Shown: positions 24,535 to 33,417, counted from the first letter of the stretch. The stretch: DNA of 37,054 nucleotides from an uncultured Alphaproteobacteria bacterium (GCA_937919435.1 CALFRR010000009.1:1-37054), one strand, 5' to 3'. Notes: a model not told the origin generated them from the sequence alone. Numbers and translations are program-made.

Positions 24535-25443
24535 TCATTTCGAGGGCCGGCGGTTGACGACCGCCCGACACTGGGCGCGCAGCAGATCGGCGAAGGCGAC
24601 GCAGGGCGACGGCAGCGCCCGCAACTCGTTGGTCAGCAGGACGACGTCGAAGCCCACCACCGGCCGGATCTTCGCCGCCGACAGGCGATCGCCTCCCCAG
24701 GCGTCGGCGGTGAACAGGTCGACGACGGCGGTGCCGCAGCCGCGTTCGACCAGGGCGCAGGCGAGGAAGTAGGTCTGCACCTCCATCTGCGGGGCGAGCG
24801 GCACGCCCGCCGCATCGGTCGCCGCCCGCAGCACGCGGGCCAGCGGATCGCTCGGCGAGAGGCCGACGATCGGCGCTTCGGCGAGCTCCGCCAGACCGAC
24901 CTCGCGGGGGCCGGGGTCCTTGCGGACCTGGACGAGATGGCCGCGGCAGATCCGCTCCGCCCGTACCCCGGTGGTGGTCGGGACCGCGAAGGCGATCGCC
25001 ACGTCGATCTCCTGGGCCCGCAGGCTCTCGATCAACTCGTCGGTGTGCTGCGTCACAACCTGGAAATGCACCGACGGATCGATCGCCAGATGCGCCCGGA
25101 TCGCGTCGGGCACCACGCCGAGGGCGAGACTGGGCAGGCAACCGACCCGGATCCGCTTCTCCCGCTCGGGGTGGAGATTGCCGGCGAGGCGGCGGACGTG
25201 ACCCAGTTGGGCCTCCAATCGTTCGATTTCCGGCCACAACAAAAGTGCTGAATTCGTAGGCACGAGCCTGCCCTGAACGCGATCGAAGAGCTTGTAGCCG
25301 AGCCGCCGCTCGGCCTCGCGTATCAGCTTGGTGGCGGCCGGCTGGCTGATCCCGAGGAGGCCGGCGGCGCGTGCCACGGTGCCCATCCGGTTCATCGCAT
25401 GAAGAACCTCGATGTGCCGCAAGCCGATGTATTCATTCGTCAT
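24535..25443 (-). CDS. LysR-family regulator, opine/amino-acid type
   Basis: 302 residues. The winged helix-turn-helix is at residues 8-65 (RHIEVLHAMNRMGTVARAAG, ISQPAATKLIREAE), followed by the PT-x-S-A block and a PBP-like effector domain (IRVGCLPSLALGVVPDAI). The N-terminal half, with an acidic L-W-P-E segment and PSLA motif, resembles OccR/NocR-like regulators of opine and amino-acid uptake. The start at 25443 is supported by GGAGG 7 nt upstream; a longer upstream frame lacks such a site. It is divergent from the peptide-type ABC operon, the usual arrangement of a LysR activator and its target. Confidence 0.9.
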   Translation of the reverse strand: MTNEYIGLRHIEVLHAMNRMGTVARAAGLLGISQPAATKLIREAERRLGYKLFDRVQGRLVPTNSALLLWPEIERLEAQLGHVRRLAGNLHPEREKRIRVGCLPSLALGVVPDAIRAHLAIDPSVHFQVVTQHTDELIESLRAQEIDVAIAFAVPTTTGVRAERICRGHLVQVRKDPGPREVGLAELAEAPIVGLSPSDPLARVLRAATDAAGVPLAPQMEVQTYFLACALVERGCGTAVVDLFTADAWGGDRLSAAKIRPVVGFDVVLLTNELRALPSPCVAFADLLRAQCRAVVNRRPSK

Positions 25444-25715
25444 GGCATAGCCTCCGGTTATCAATGAGCATGAAATCTCAGCATTGTCGAGGCCGGATCG
25501 GGGCTTCATTCTCGATCTCGTCGAGACCGAGGACCGGCTTTCACGGCATTCCGGGGAAGCGCGATCGGCGGGATCGAACCGGTGAATGAACAAAAATTGG
25601 GCTGATCGGTCCACCCCCTCCGAAGACGGTACGGGCAGGGTCGATCGGCGGGCCGGAACGGGAAGAACCCCACCGGCGGGAGGACCCCGCCGGACGTGTT
25701 CGCGAGGATTTCGAG
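25444..25715. promoter_or_regulatory. Divergent promoter region, LysR gene / peptide-type ABC operon
   Basis: 272 nt without a gene. TCAATGAGCATGA (25461-25473) fits the LysR T-N11-A pattern with TCA/TGA arms and overlaps a second imperfect repeat ending at 25480, 18-37 nt upstream of the LysR start. An AT-rich patch near 25582-25602 may hold the importer promoter. A perfect 8-bp hairpin (CCGGCGGG 25673-25680 with CCCGCCGG 25686-25693) lies in the leader just before the SBP. Confidence 0.4.
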
Positions 25716-27263
25716 ATGTCGCCCAACCTCTACCCGCACCTGCGGACCGCGATCGCCGTCGTCCGCCGCTCCGCCCTCGCGACGACCGCCGTCGCCGCGA
25801 TCCTCTGTGGCCTCGACGGCGCCGCCGCCGCCGATCTGCGCGTCGCCATTGCGCAGGACGCGACCACGCTCGATCCGATCCAGTCGAGCGACAATCCGTC
25901 GATCTGGACGGAACTGCTGATCTTCGATCAGCTGGTGCGCCCGTCGCCTGACGGCACCAAACTGACGCCCGGTCTGGCGGAGAGCTGGTCGGTGAGCAAG
26001 GACGGGCTCGAATACCGCTTCACGCTGCGCGACGGAGCGAAGTTCGCCGACGGCAGCCCGGTCGGCGCCGAGGACGTGGTGTTCTCGCTGAAGCGCGCGG
26101 CCGGCGAAGGCTCGGACTGGGCCCGGTTCTTCAAGCCGATCACCCGCTACGACGTGGTCGACGCCAAGACCGTGGTGATGCACCTCGACAAGCCGTTCAC
26201 CCCGATCCTCAACAACCTCGCGCTGTTCTCCGCGTCGATCGTGCCGAAGGCGCAGGTCGAGGCGAAGGGGGCCGAGTTCTTCAAGGCGCCGTTCGGTTCC
26301 GGTCCCTTCTCGGTGGTCTCCTGGACCCGCGGCGAGAAGATCCAGCTGAAGAAGAACCCCGGATATTGGCAGGCCGGCAAGCCGGCGGTCGACGGCGCGG
26401 TGATCTCGATCATCGCCGACGACAACTCGCGCGTCCTGAAACTGAAGGCCGGCGAGGTCGACGCGATCGTCGGCGTGCCGTTCAACCAGGTCGCCACCCT
26501 GAAGCGCGATCCGGCGCTCAACGTCGGCGTCGCCGAGACCTTCCGGTCCGACCTCGTCCAGCTCAACACGACGAAGAAGCCGCTCGACGACGAACGGGTG
26601 CGCAAGGCGCTGAACTTCGCCGTCGACAAGGACGCGCTGATCAGGGGCGTGCTGCACGGCAACGGCAAGCCGGCCGCCGCCTCGCTGCCGATCATGGTCT
26701 ATCACGACCCGGCACTCGCTCCCTACCCGCACGACCCGGCCAAGGCCAAGGCGCTGCTCGCCGAGGCGAAGGCGGAAAACCTCAAACTGTCGCTGCTGGT
26801 CGCCGGCGGCGACGTCACCGCCCGGCAGGTGGCGACCGCGGTACAGAGCGACCTGAAGAAGGTCGGCGTCGATCTGACCATCCAGTCGATCGAGGGATCC
26901 TCGCTGTTCGCCACCACCAAGGCCGGCAACTACGAGACCGCGCTCTCCGCCACGACCAGCGACACCATCGATCCGGATCAGCTGATCGGCTTCACCGCGG
27001 TCAACCCGGAGCGGGCCAACGCCTACCACACCCAGTGGAAGAGCGAGCGGCTGAACGAGCTCTACGTCGCCGAGCGCCAGACCCTGGACGGCCCGGAGCG
27101 CGAGAAGCAGTTCCGCGAGATGTCGAAGATCGTCCACGACGGCGCGCCGTTCATCTTCCTCTTCCATCCCGGCACGGCCTACGCCAGCCGCAAGCAGGTC
27201 GAGGGCTTCAAGGTGCTGGCGACCTCGAACTACCGCCTCGAAGACGTGGTGATCCGTCCCTGA
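25716..27263 (+). CDS. ABC substrate-binding protein, peptide/opine/nickel family 5 (DppA/OppA-like)
   Basis: 515-residue periplasmic binding protein, the usual size for SBP family 5. A signal peptide of about 40 residues ends in AAAA before DLRVAIAQDATTLDP, the classic start of mature DppA-type proteins. Further family blocks are LTPGLAESWSVSKDGLEYRF and DERVRKALNFAVDKDAL. Ligands in this family include di- and oligopeptides, murein peptides, opines, agrocinopines, glutathione and Ni. Four transporter genes, a hydrolase and an oxidoreductase follow. The divergent LysR gene probably controls it. Confidence 0.93.
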   Translation: MSPNLYPHLRTAIAVVRRSALATTAVAAILCGLDGAAAADLRVAIAQDATTLDPIQSSDNPSIWTELLIFDQLVRPSPDGTKLTPGLAESWSVSKDGLEYRFTLRDGAKFADGSPVGAEDVVFSLKRAAGEGSDWARFFKPITRYDVVDAKTVVMHLDKPFTPILNNLALFSASIVPKAQVEAKGAEFFKAPFGSGPFSVVSWTRGEKIQLKKNPGYWQAGKPAVDGAVISIIADDNSRVLKLKAGEVDAIVGVPFNQVATLKRDPALNVGVAETFRSDLVQLNTTKKPLDDERVRKALNFAVDKDALIRGVLHGNGKPAAASLPIMVYHDPALAPYPHDPAKAKALLAEAKAENLKLSLLVAGGDVTARQVATAVQSDLKKVGVDLTIQSIEGSSLFATTKAGNYETALSATTSDTIDPDQLIGFTAVNPERANAYHTQWKSERLNELYVAERQTLDGPEREKQFREMSKIVHDGAPFIFLFHPGTAYASRKQVEGFKVLATSNYRLEDVVIRP

Positions 27264-27273
27264 TCGCCGTCCC

Positions 27274-27299
27274 GCACCGGCGGCTTCGGCCGCCGGTGC
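27274..27299 (+). promoter_or_regulatory. Intercistronic hairpin with UUCG tetraloop after the peptide-type SBP
   Basis: Perfect 11-bp stem GCACCGGCGGC with GCCGCCGGTGC closed by the extra-stable cUUCGg loop (27285-27288). It starts 10 nt after the SBP stop and ends 25 nt before the first permease. Likely a 3'-end stabiliser and processing barrier. Confidence 0.7.
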
Positions 27300-27324
27300 C
27301 GACTTCCTCCGTACGGGGCCGCCG

Positions 27325-28263
27325 ATGACGCTTCTCCGCCACGCCCTGGGCCGATCGCTCCAGCTCGTCCCGGTGCTGATCGGCATCACGCTGATCGCCT
27401 TCTTCCTGCTCCGGGTGATGCCCGGCGATCCGGCGACGCTGATCCTCGGCAGCCGCGGCACGCCCGACGAGATCGCCGCGCTGACCAAACGTCTCGGCCT
27501 CGATCAGCCGCTGTGGCGGCAGTATCTGACCTTCCTCTTCGATCTGCTGCGCGGCCGCTTCGGCCAGTCGATCGTCTACCGCACCGAACTCGGCCCGCTG
27601 ATCCTCGAACGGACCTCGGCGACGCTGCAACTGGTCGGCCTGTCGACGGCGATCGCGATCGTCGTCACCCTGCCCTTCGCGCTGCTCGCCGCGCTGCGCA
27701 AGGACAGGTTCCTCGATCAGGCGATCAAGGTCGTCTTCGTGGTGGTGATGTCGATGCCGGCGTTCTGGCTCGGGATCCTGATGGTGATGGTGTTCTCCGT
27801 CCACCTCGGGCTGACCCCGGTCTCCGGCTTCGGCGAAGGACTCGTCGAGCGGCTCCGGCATCTGCTGCTGCCGTCGCTGGTGATCGCGCTGGGCACGTCG
27901 GCGCTGACCATCCGGACGCTGCGCAGTTCGCTGATCGCGGTGCTCGGCGCCGACCACGTCGACACCGCCCGGGCCAAGGGCCTCAGGGGCTCGACCGTGC
28001 TCGCCCGCCACGTGCTGCGCAATTCGCTGATCTCGACCATCTCGGTGCTCGGCGTCCACACCAGCTGGGTGATCGGCGGCACGGTGGTGATCGAATCCGT
28101 CTTCGGCATCCCCGGCCTCGGCTCGCTGCTCGTGTCGTCGATCTCGGCGCGCGACTACCCGATGGTCCAGGGCCTCACCGTGACCTTCGCGGTGCTGGTG
28201 GTGCTGGTCAACTTCGTCACCGACGTCGCCTATGCGATCGCCGACCCGCGGGTGAAACTCTGA
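27325..28263 (+). CDS. ABC transporter permease, DppB/OppB-like
   Basis: 312-residue inner-membrane permease with about six helices. The N-terminus (LVPVLIGITLIAFFLLRVMPGDPATL) is diagnostic for DppB-type subunits, and the cytoplasmic coupling loop is DTARAKGLRGSTVLARHVLRN. GGTVVIESVFGIPGLGSLL near the C-terminus is also typical. It pairs with the next gene product to form the channel. Its stop codon overlaps the following ATG in TGATG-type fashion. Confidence 0.94.
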   Translation: MTLLRHALGRSLQLVPVLIGITLIAFFLLRVMPGDPATLILGSRGTPDEIAALTKRLGLDQPLWRQYLTFLFDLLRGRFGQSIVYRTELGPLILERTSATLQLVGLSTAIAIVVTLPFALLAALRKDRFLDQAIKVVFVVVMSMPAFWLGILMVMVFSVHLGLTPVSGFGEGLVERLRHLLLPSLVIALGTSALTIRTLRSSLIAVLGADHVDTARAKGLRGSTVLARHVLRNSLISTISVLGVHTSWVIGGTVVIESVFGIPGLGSLLVSSISARDYPMVQGLTVTFAVLVVLVNFVTDVAYAIADPRVKL

Positions 28264-29096
28264 TGCTCCTGTCGCCCGAGACCCGCGCCCGGATGAAGCG
28301 CAACCGACCGCTGCAGGTCGGCGGCGCGATGCTGGTGGTGCTGCTGCTGGTGATCGGCTTCGGCGGCGCCGTCTTCCCCGCCGATCCGCTGGCGGTCGAC
28401 TTCTCGACCGCACTGCTGCCGCCGTCGCTCGACCATCCCTTCGGCACCGACGACATGGGGCGCGACGTGCTCGCCCGGGTGATCGCCGCCGGGCTCGTCG
28501 ACATGGAGATCGCCGTGGTCTGCGTGGTCCTGCCGTTCGTCATCGGCAGCATCGTCGGGCTGGTCTCCGGCTATGCCGGCGGCGCCGTCGACGCGGTGAT
28601 CATGCGGATCGTCGACGTGTTCTGGGCCTTCCCCTTCTACGTGCTGGTGATCTCGATCGTCGGTTCGCTCGGGCCGGGGATCGGCAACATGTTCCTCGCC
28701 TTCACGCTGGTCACCTGGATCTCCTTCGCCCGCATCGTCCGCGCCGAGGTCCTGGTGGTGAAGCGGCTCGACTACGTCGCGGCGACCCGGGTGCTCGGCT
28801 ACTCGCATCTCCGGATCATGTTCCGCCACGTCCTGCCCAACGTCGTCACCCCGGCGATCGTGTTCATGATGTCGGACGTGGTGCTGACCATCCTGGCGGT
28901 GACCGCACTCGGCTTCCTCGGTCTCGGCATCCAGCCGCCGACCCCGGAATGGGGCGTGATGATCGCCGAAGGACAGAACTTCATCCTCGATGCCTGGTGG
29001 ATCTCGGTGTTCCCCGGCCTCGCCATCGTCTGGGTCGGCATCTCCTTCGCGCTGATCGGCGACGGCCTCGACGACCTCCTGAGGGCCAAGGGATGA
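28263..29096 (+). CDS. ABC transporter permease, DppC/OppC-like
   Basis: 277-residue second permease of the peptide-type importer. It has the short N-terminal MKRNRPLQVGGAMLVVLL helix, HPFGTDDMGRDVLARVI (the DppC hallmark), and the coupling loop DYVAATRVLGYSHLRIMFRH. The start at 28263 shares one base with the preceding stop codon, and its own stop overlaps the ATPase start (ATGA). Translation of the permease and ATPase genes is therefore chained. Confidence 0.94.
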   Translation: MLLSPETRARMKRNRPLQVGGAMLVVLLLVIGFGGAVFPADPLAVDFSTALLPPSLDHPFGTDDMGRDVLARVIAAGLVDMEIAVVCVVLPFVIGSIVGLVSGYAGGAVDAVIMRIVDVFWAFPFYVLVISIVGSLGPGIGNMFLAFTLVTWISFARIVRAEVLVVKRLDYVAATRVLGYSHLRIMFRHVLPNVVTPAIVFMMSDVVLTILAVTALGFLGLGIQPPTPEWGVMIAEGQNFILDAWWISVFPGLAIVWVGISFALIGDGLDDLLRAKG

Positions 29097-30091
29097 GCGA
29101 ACCGATGACCGACACGGCACCGCTGCTCGAGGTCCACGGCCTCTCCACCCGCTTCCCCGGCCATGCCGGACGGGTCGTCACCGCGGTCGACGGGGTCGAC
29201 TTCACGGTCGGCCGCGGCGAGGTGTTCGGCCTGGTCGGCGAATCCGGCTCCGGCAAGAGCGCCACCTGCCGCTCGATCATCCGGCTGTTCGGCGGATCGC
29301 GGGCGGCGATCGAGGGGCGGATCCTGTTCGAAGGGCGGGATCTGGTGCCGCTCGGCGAACGCGCGATGGAGGAGGTGCGCGGCTCGCGGATCGCCATGGT
29401 GTTCCAGGACCCGATGACCGCGCTCGATCCGACGATGCGGATCGGCGACCAGATCGCCGAAGGGCTGATCCGCCATCGCGGCCTCGGCCGGGCGGCGGCG
29501 CTCTCCGAGGCGGTCGAGCTGCTCGCGGGGATCGGCGTCACCTCGCCCGCCGAGCGGGCCCGGGCCTATCCGCATCACCTCTCCGGCGGCCTGCGGCAGC
29601 GGGTGGTGATCGCCATCGCACTGGCCTGCCGACCGCGCCTGTTGATCGCCGACGAGCCGACCACGGCGCTCGACGTCACCATCCAGGACCAGATCCTCAA
29701 GTTGTTGATGCGGCTGCGCGACGAGACCGGCATGGGCGTGCTGATGGTCACCCACGATCTCGGCGTGGTCGCCCAGACCTGCGATCGGGTGGCGGTGATG
29801 TACGCCGGCCGGATCGTCGAGACGGCGGGCGCGATCGATCTCTTCGAAGATCCCCGCCACCCCTATACCCGCGCCCTGCTCGCGGCGCGGCCGTCGCCGG
29901 AGGCGCTCGGCACCCGGCTGACCCCGATCGGCGGCGACCCGCCCGATCTCGCCGACCCGCCCGGCGGTTGCCGCTTCCACCCGCGCTGCCCGATCGCCAC
30001 CGAGCGCTGCCGCGTCGAGGCGCCGGCCCTCGCCCGTTTCGGTACCGACCGCGCGGTCGCCTGCCATCTCGCCACGGGAGACCTCCGGTGA
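29093..30091 (+). CDS. ABC transporter ATP-binding protein, DppD/OppD-like
   Basis: 332-residue ATPase. Motifs in order: Walker A GESGSGKSA near 47, Q-loop VFQDPMTALDPTMRI, signature LSGGLRQRV, Walker B LLIADEPTTALD, and switch VTHDLG. The C-terminal oligopeptide-transport extension is present with its Cys-containing motif CRFHPRCPIATERC near 302, which in relatives binds a [4Fe-4S] cluster or stabilises the fold. It overlaps its neighbours by 4 nt on both sides. Confidence 0.94.
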   Translation: MSEPMTDTAPLLEVHGLSTRFPGHAGRVVTAVDGVDFTVGRGEVFGLVGESGSGKSATCRSIIRLFGGSRAAIEGRILFEGRDLVPLGERAMEEVRGSRIAMVFQDPMTALDPTMRIGDQIAEGLIRHRGLGRAAALSEAVELLAGIGVTSPAERARAYPHHLSGGLRQRVVIAIALACRPRLLIADEPTTALDVTIQDQILKLLMRLRDETGMGVLMVTHDLGVVAQTCDRVAVMYAGRIVETAGAIDLFEDPRHPYTRALLAARPSPEALGTRLTPIGGDPPDLADPPGGCRFHPRCPIATERCRVEAPALARFGTDRAVACHLATGDLR

Positions 30092-31077
30092 CCGACGACA
30101 CCGCCTCCGCCCGGTTGCTCGAGGTCGACGATCTGTCGGTCTCCTTCCCGACCCTCGACGGCCGGAAGCTGCACGCGCTGCGCGACGTGTCGATCGACGT
30201 CCGCCCCGGCGAGATCCTCGGGGTGGTCGGCGAATCCGGTTGCGGCAAGTCGACCCTCGGCCGGTCGATCGTCGGCCTGCAACGGCCGAGCGCCGGCGAG
30301 ATCCGCTGGCAGGGAGCCCCGATCGCCACGCTCGGCGGGCCGCTGGCGCGCAGCCGACTGGTCCAGATGATCTTCCAGGACCCCTATTCGTCGCTGAACC
30401 CGGTGATGTCGGTCGCCGACACGCTCGCCGAAGTGCTGCGGGTCCACGGCTTCTCCGGCGGTCGCGAGGCGCTGCGGGAAGCCGTCGAGCGGCTGATGGC
30501 GACGGTCGGACTGCCCGCGGGCCTCGCCGACCGTCGACCGCACGCGCTCTCCGGCGGCCAGCGGCAGCGGGTGTCGATCGCCCGGGCGCTGGCTCCGTCG
30601 CCGCGCCTGATCGTCGCCGACGAGGCGGTCTCGGCGCTCGACGTCTCGGTCCAGGCGCAGATCGTCAATCTGTTCGGCGAGCTGCGGCGCGACCTCGGCC
30701 TGTCGCTGATGTTCATCTCGCACGACCTCGACGTGGTCCGGCACATCGGCGACCGGGTGGCGGTGATGTATCTCGGCGAGGTGGTCGAGATCGGACCGAC
30801 CGAAGCGGTGTTCGGGCGGCCGCGCCACCCCTATACCCGCGGCCTCGTCGCGGCGATCCCGCGACCCGACCCGCGCCACCGAAGTCGCAGCGCCGCGCTC
30901 GAAGGCGAGTTGCCCGATCCGACGGCGCTGCCGGACGGTTGCGCCTTCCTGTCGCGATGCCGCTTCGCCCACCCGCAATGCCGCGAAAGCCGTCCGCGGC
31001 TCGCGGCGCTCGCGCCCGACCATCGGGTGCGCTGCCTCCGGGCCGACGATCTCCCGCCCCCGGAGACGCTCGGCTAG
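30088..31077 (+). CDS. ABC transporter ATP-binding protein, DppF/OppF-like
   Basis: 329-residue second ATPase. Walker A GESGCGKSTLGRS, Q-loop IFQDPYSSLNPVMSV, signature LSGGQRQRV, Walker B LIVADEAVSALD, and switch SHDLDVV are all intact. The Cys motif is CAFLSRCRFAHPQC near the C-terminus. The start is a GTG at 30088 overlapping the previous stop (GTGA). The serine-hydrolase gene begins 24 nt after its stop with a GGAGAAACAAC leader, so the hydrolase belongs to the same operon. Confidence 0.94.
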   Translation: MTDDTASARLLEVDDLSVSFPTLDGRKLHALRDVSIDVRPGEILGVVGESGCGKSTLGRSIVGLQRPSAGEIRWQGAPIATLGGPLARSRLVQMIFQDPYSSLNPVMSVADTLAEVLRVHGFSGGREALREAVERLMATVGLPAGLADRRPHALSGGQRQRVSIARALAPSPRLIVADEAVSALDVSVQAQIVNLFGELRRDLGLSLMFISHDLDVVRHIGDRVAVMYLGEVVEIGPTEAVFGRPRHPYTRGLVAAIPRPDPRHRSRSAALEGELPDPTALPDGCAFLSRCRFAHPQCRESRPRLAALAPDHRVRCLRADDLPPPETLG

Positions 31078-31101
31078 TACGCCATTCATCGGAGAAACAA
31101 C

Positions 31102-32028
31102 ATGTTTTTCGAAGTCACGACGCCGTCGCGGCGGCTCGGTCGGGAACTCGTCGACACCGCGATCGCCCGATGGGGGGACCGCGGTCTCGATCCGGCGCGG
31201 TTCGCGCTGACCCTGATCCTCTCCGATCGGCCGTTCTCTCACGACGACACGACCCCCCCGGCCGGCTGGTCGTGGAACGGCGACCTGCCGTTCTACCCGT
31301 GCAGCGTGGTCAAGGTGTTCTGTCTGGCGGCTGTGCAGGCGGCGCTGGAGCGCGGCGACCTCACGCCCCACGAGGAACTCGACCGGGCGATGCGCGACAT
31401 GATCCGCTGGTCGAGCAACACCGCCACCAACTACGTCATCGACCTCGTCACCGGCACCACCGGCGACACGCTGCTCGACCCGGCGGCGATGGCCGACTGG
31501 GTGGAGCGGCGCGGGGGCATCAACCGCTGGCTCGCCGGCCTCGGCCGACCCGAGTTCGCCGGCATCAACGTCTGTCAGAAGCTGATGGACGACGACCGCT
31601 ACGGCCGCGAGAAGCTCTACAGCAGGCTCGGCGGCAACAACCACAACCGGCTGACCACCGAGGCGACGGCGCGGATCTTCCACGACGTCTTCACCGGCCG
31701 GATGATTTCGCCGGCGCGGTCGCGCGTCATCGCCGACTTCCTCGCCCGGCCGCACGACGCCGAATTCGCCGCTCATCCGGCGGCGCAGATCGAGGGGTAT
31801 TTCGGCGCCGGCCTGCCGGCCGAGGCGCGGCTGTGGTCGAAGTGCGGCCGGACCGAATGGACCGGCGACCCCGATTCCAGCTGGCGGCGCCACGATGCGG
31901 CCCATGTCGAGCTTCCCGGCGGTCGGTCGTTCATCCTGGTCGCCTTCACCCAGGGGCGCGAGATCACCTGCGACACCACCTTCCTGCCCGGCCTCTCCGC
32001 CGATCTCTGCCGTCGCCTGACGGCGTGA
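31102..32028 (+). CDS. Serine hydrolase of the class A beta-lactamase fold
   Basis: 308 residues with the penicillin-recognising active-site set: SVVK (Ser68, Lys71), SSN (Ser104-Ser105-Asn106; the second Ser matches the SDN serine), and KCG (Lys247-Cys248-Gly249) where beta-lactamases have KTG or KSG. No signal peptide is visible, unlike secreted beta-lactamases and PBPs, so it probably acts in the cytoplasm on something imported. Its place between a peptide-type ABC importer and a D-amino-acid-oxidoreductase-like gene suggests an amidase, peptidase or lactamase for the imported substrate. A true beta-lactamase role is possible but less likely given the location. Confidence 0.82.
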   Translation: MFFEVTTPSRRLGRELVDTAIARWGDRGLDPARFALTLILSDRPFSHDDTTPPAGWSWNGDLPFYPCSVVKVFCLAAVQAALERGDLTPHEELDRAMRDMIRWSSNTATNYVIDLVTGTTGDTLLDPAAMADWVERRGGINRWLAGLGRPEFAGINVCQKLMDDDRYGREKLYSRLGGNNHNRLTTEATARIFHDVFTGRMISPARSRVIADFLARPHDAEFAAHPAAQIEGYFGAGLPAEARLWSKCGRTEWTGDPDSSWRRHDAAHVELPGGRSFILVAFTQGREITCDTTFLPGLSADLCRRLTA

Positions 32029-32109
32029 CGGGCGGAGCTGCGATGCCGGGACGGGATGGGCGGTCGCCTCCCCCGCGGGCTATGATGCCCCGGAGGAGAG
32101 GGAGACGAC

Positions 32110-33333
32110 ATGGGTTCGGCGATCGTCCTGGGGGCCGGCATGGTCGGTGTCGGCGCCGCCCTGCATCTGCAGAAGCGCGGCTTTTCGGTCACGCTGGTCG
32201 ATCGGCGCGGCCCCGGCGAAGAGACCAGCCACGGCAACGCCGGCATCATCCAGAGCGAGGCGGTCGTCCCCTATGCGATGCCGCGCGACCTGCCGACGCT
32301 GACCCGGGTGGCGCTCGGGCGGACCAACGACGTCCACTACCGGCTCGCCGCCCTGCCCGGCCATCTCGAGTCCTTCGCCCGCTACTGGTGGACCTCGGAA
32401 CCGAGCCGGCACGCCGCGGTGTCGCGCGGCTGGGGACCGCTGATCCTGCACGCGATCGCCGAGCACGAGACGCTGATCGCCGAAGCCGGCGCGGAAGCAC
32501 TGGTGTCGCGCGGCGGCTATCTCGATCTGACGCGCGACGCGGCGAAGTTCGACGAGAAGGCGGCCGAGGCGCAGCGTCTGGCGGCGGACTGGCGGATCCC
32601 TTCCCGGGTGCTCGACGCGGCGGCGGTGCGGGCGCTCGAACCGTCGATCGTCGGCGAGGTCGCCGGCGCGATCCACTGGACCGACCCGTGGAGCGTCGCC
32701 GATCCCGGCGGGCTGGTGAAGGCCTATGCCGATCTCCTGGTGCGCCGCGGCGGGCGGGTGTCGATCGGCGATGCGACGACGCTGGCGCGCAACGGCGCGG
32801 GGTGGTCGGTGGCGACCGCCGAGGGGCGGATCGAGGCCGAGATCGCGGTGGTGGCGCTCGGACCGTGGTCGCCGGATCTCGTCGCGCGGTTCGGCTGCCG
32901 GGTCTCGATGGTCCGCAAACGCGGCTATCACCGCCACTACGGCGGCGGCGCGGAGCTCGGACGCCCGATCTACGACGTCGCCTGGGGCTATGTCCTGGCG
33001 CCGATGGTGCGCGGGCTCAGAATCACCTCCGGCGCCGAGTTCACCCACCGGGACGCTCCGGCGACGCCGGTGCAGCTCGACCGGGCGGAAGCGGCGGCGC
33101 GCCGGCTGATCGACCTCGGCGAGCCCGTCGAGGCGGATCCGTGGTTCGGCACCCGGCCGTTCCTCGCCACGATGCTGCCGCTGATCGGCGCGGCGCCGGA
33201 CCATCCCGGGCTGTGGTTCGACTTCGGCCACGGCCACCAGGGTTTCACCCTCGGCCCGGCCTCGGGACGGCTGCTCGCCGAACTGATCACCGGAGAGGCG
33301 CCGCTGGTCGATCCGACCCCGTTCCGGCCCTGA
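32110..33333 (+). CDS. FAD-dependent oxidoreductase, DadA-like (D-amino acid dehydrogenase family)
   Basis: 407-residue DAO-family flavoenzyme. The N-terminal dinucleotide fold is VLGAGMVGVGAALHLQKRG with acidic VDRR closing the strand, followed by TSHGNAGII, the DadA-type loop. The C-terminus has WFGTRPFLATMLPLIG and the FAD-capping FGHGHQGFTLGPASG. It oxidises a D-amino acid, sarcosine-like amine or opine to an imine/keto acid, passing electrons to quinone in DadA relatives. GGAGAGGGAG precedes the ATG. A TATGAT (32081-32086) in the 81-nt gap could be an internal -10 box. It is the last gene of the importer operon. Confidence 0.88.
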   Translation: MGSAIVLGAGMVGVGAALHLQKRGFSVTLVDRRGPGEETSHGNAGIIQSEAVVPYAMPRDLPTLTRVALGRTNDVHYRLAALPGHLESFARYWWTSEPSRHAAVSRGWGPLILHAIAEHETLIAEAGAEALVSRGGYLDLTRDAAKFDEKAAEAQRLAADWRIPSRVLDAAAVRALEPSIVGEVAGAIHWTDPWSVADPGGLVKAYADLLVRRGGRVSIGDATTLARNGAGWSVATAEGRIEAEIAVVALGPWSPDLVARFGCRVSMVRKRGYHRHYGGGAELGRPIYDVAWGYVLAPMVRGLRITSGAEFTHRDAPATPVQLDRAEAAARRLIDLGEPVEADPWFGTRPFLATMLPLIGAAPDHPGLWFDFGHGHQGFTLGPASGRLLAELITGEAPLVDPTPFRP

Positions 33334-33345
33334 GGTCGAGCGGAT

Positions 33346-33370
33346 GAAGTTCCGACCTGTTCGGAGCTTC
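33346..33370 (+). terminator. Hairpin after the DadA-like gene
   Basis: Stem GAAGTTCCGA with TCGGAGCTTC (ten pairs, one G-T) and loop CCTGT, 12 nt after the stop codon. No T-run follows. It likely ends the importer operon together with the palindrome at 33418. Confidence 0.5.
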
Positions 33371-33417
33371 GTCCGCGAAGGCAAGCCCGAACGGGCGTCG
33401 GCCGGTCAGGCCGTGAC

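Noticed and set aside
24619..24815. Short antisense frames within the LysR gene
   Set aside because: Low-complexity translations and no ribosome sites; shadows of a clear LysR effector domain.
30240..33347. A 1035-codon open frame on the plus strand across the ATPase, hydrolase and oxidoreductase genes
   Set aside because: It is a frame-shifted shadow of three well-supported genes; its translation is Arg/Pro/Ala-rich with no domain, a usual by-product of very high GC.
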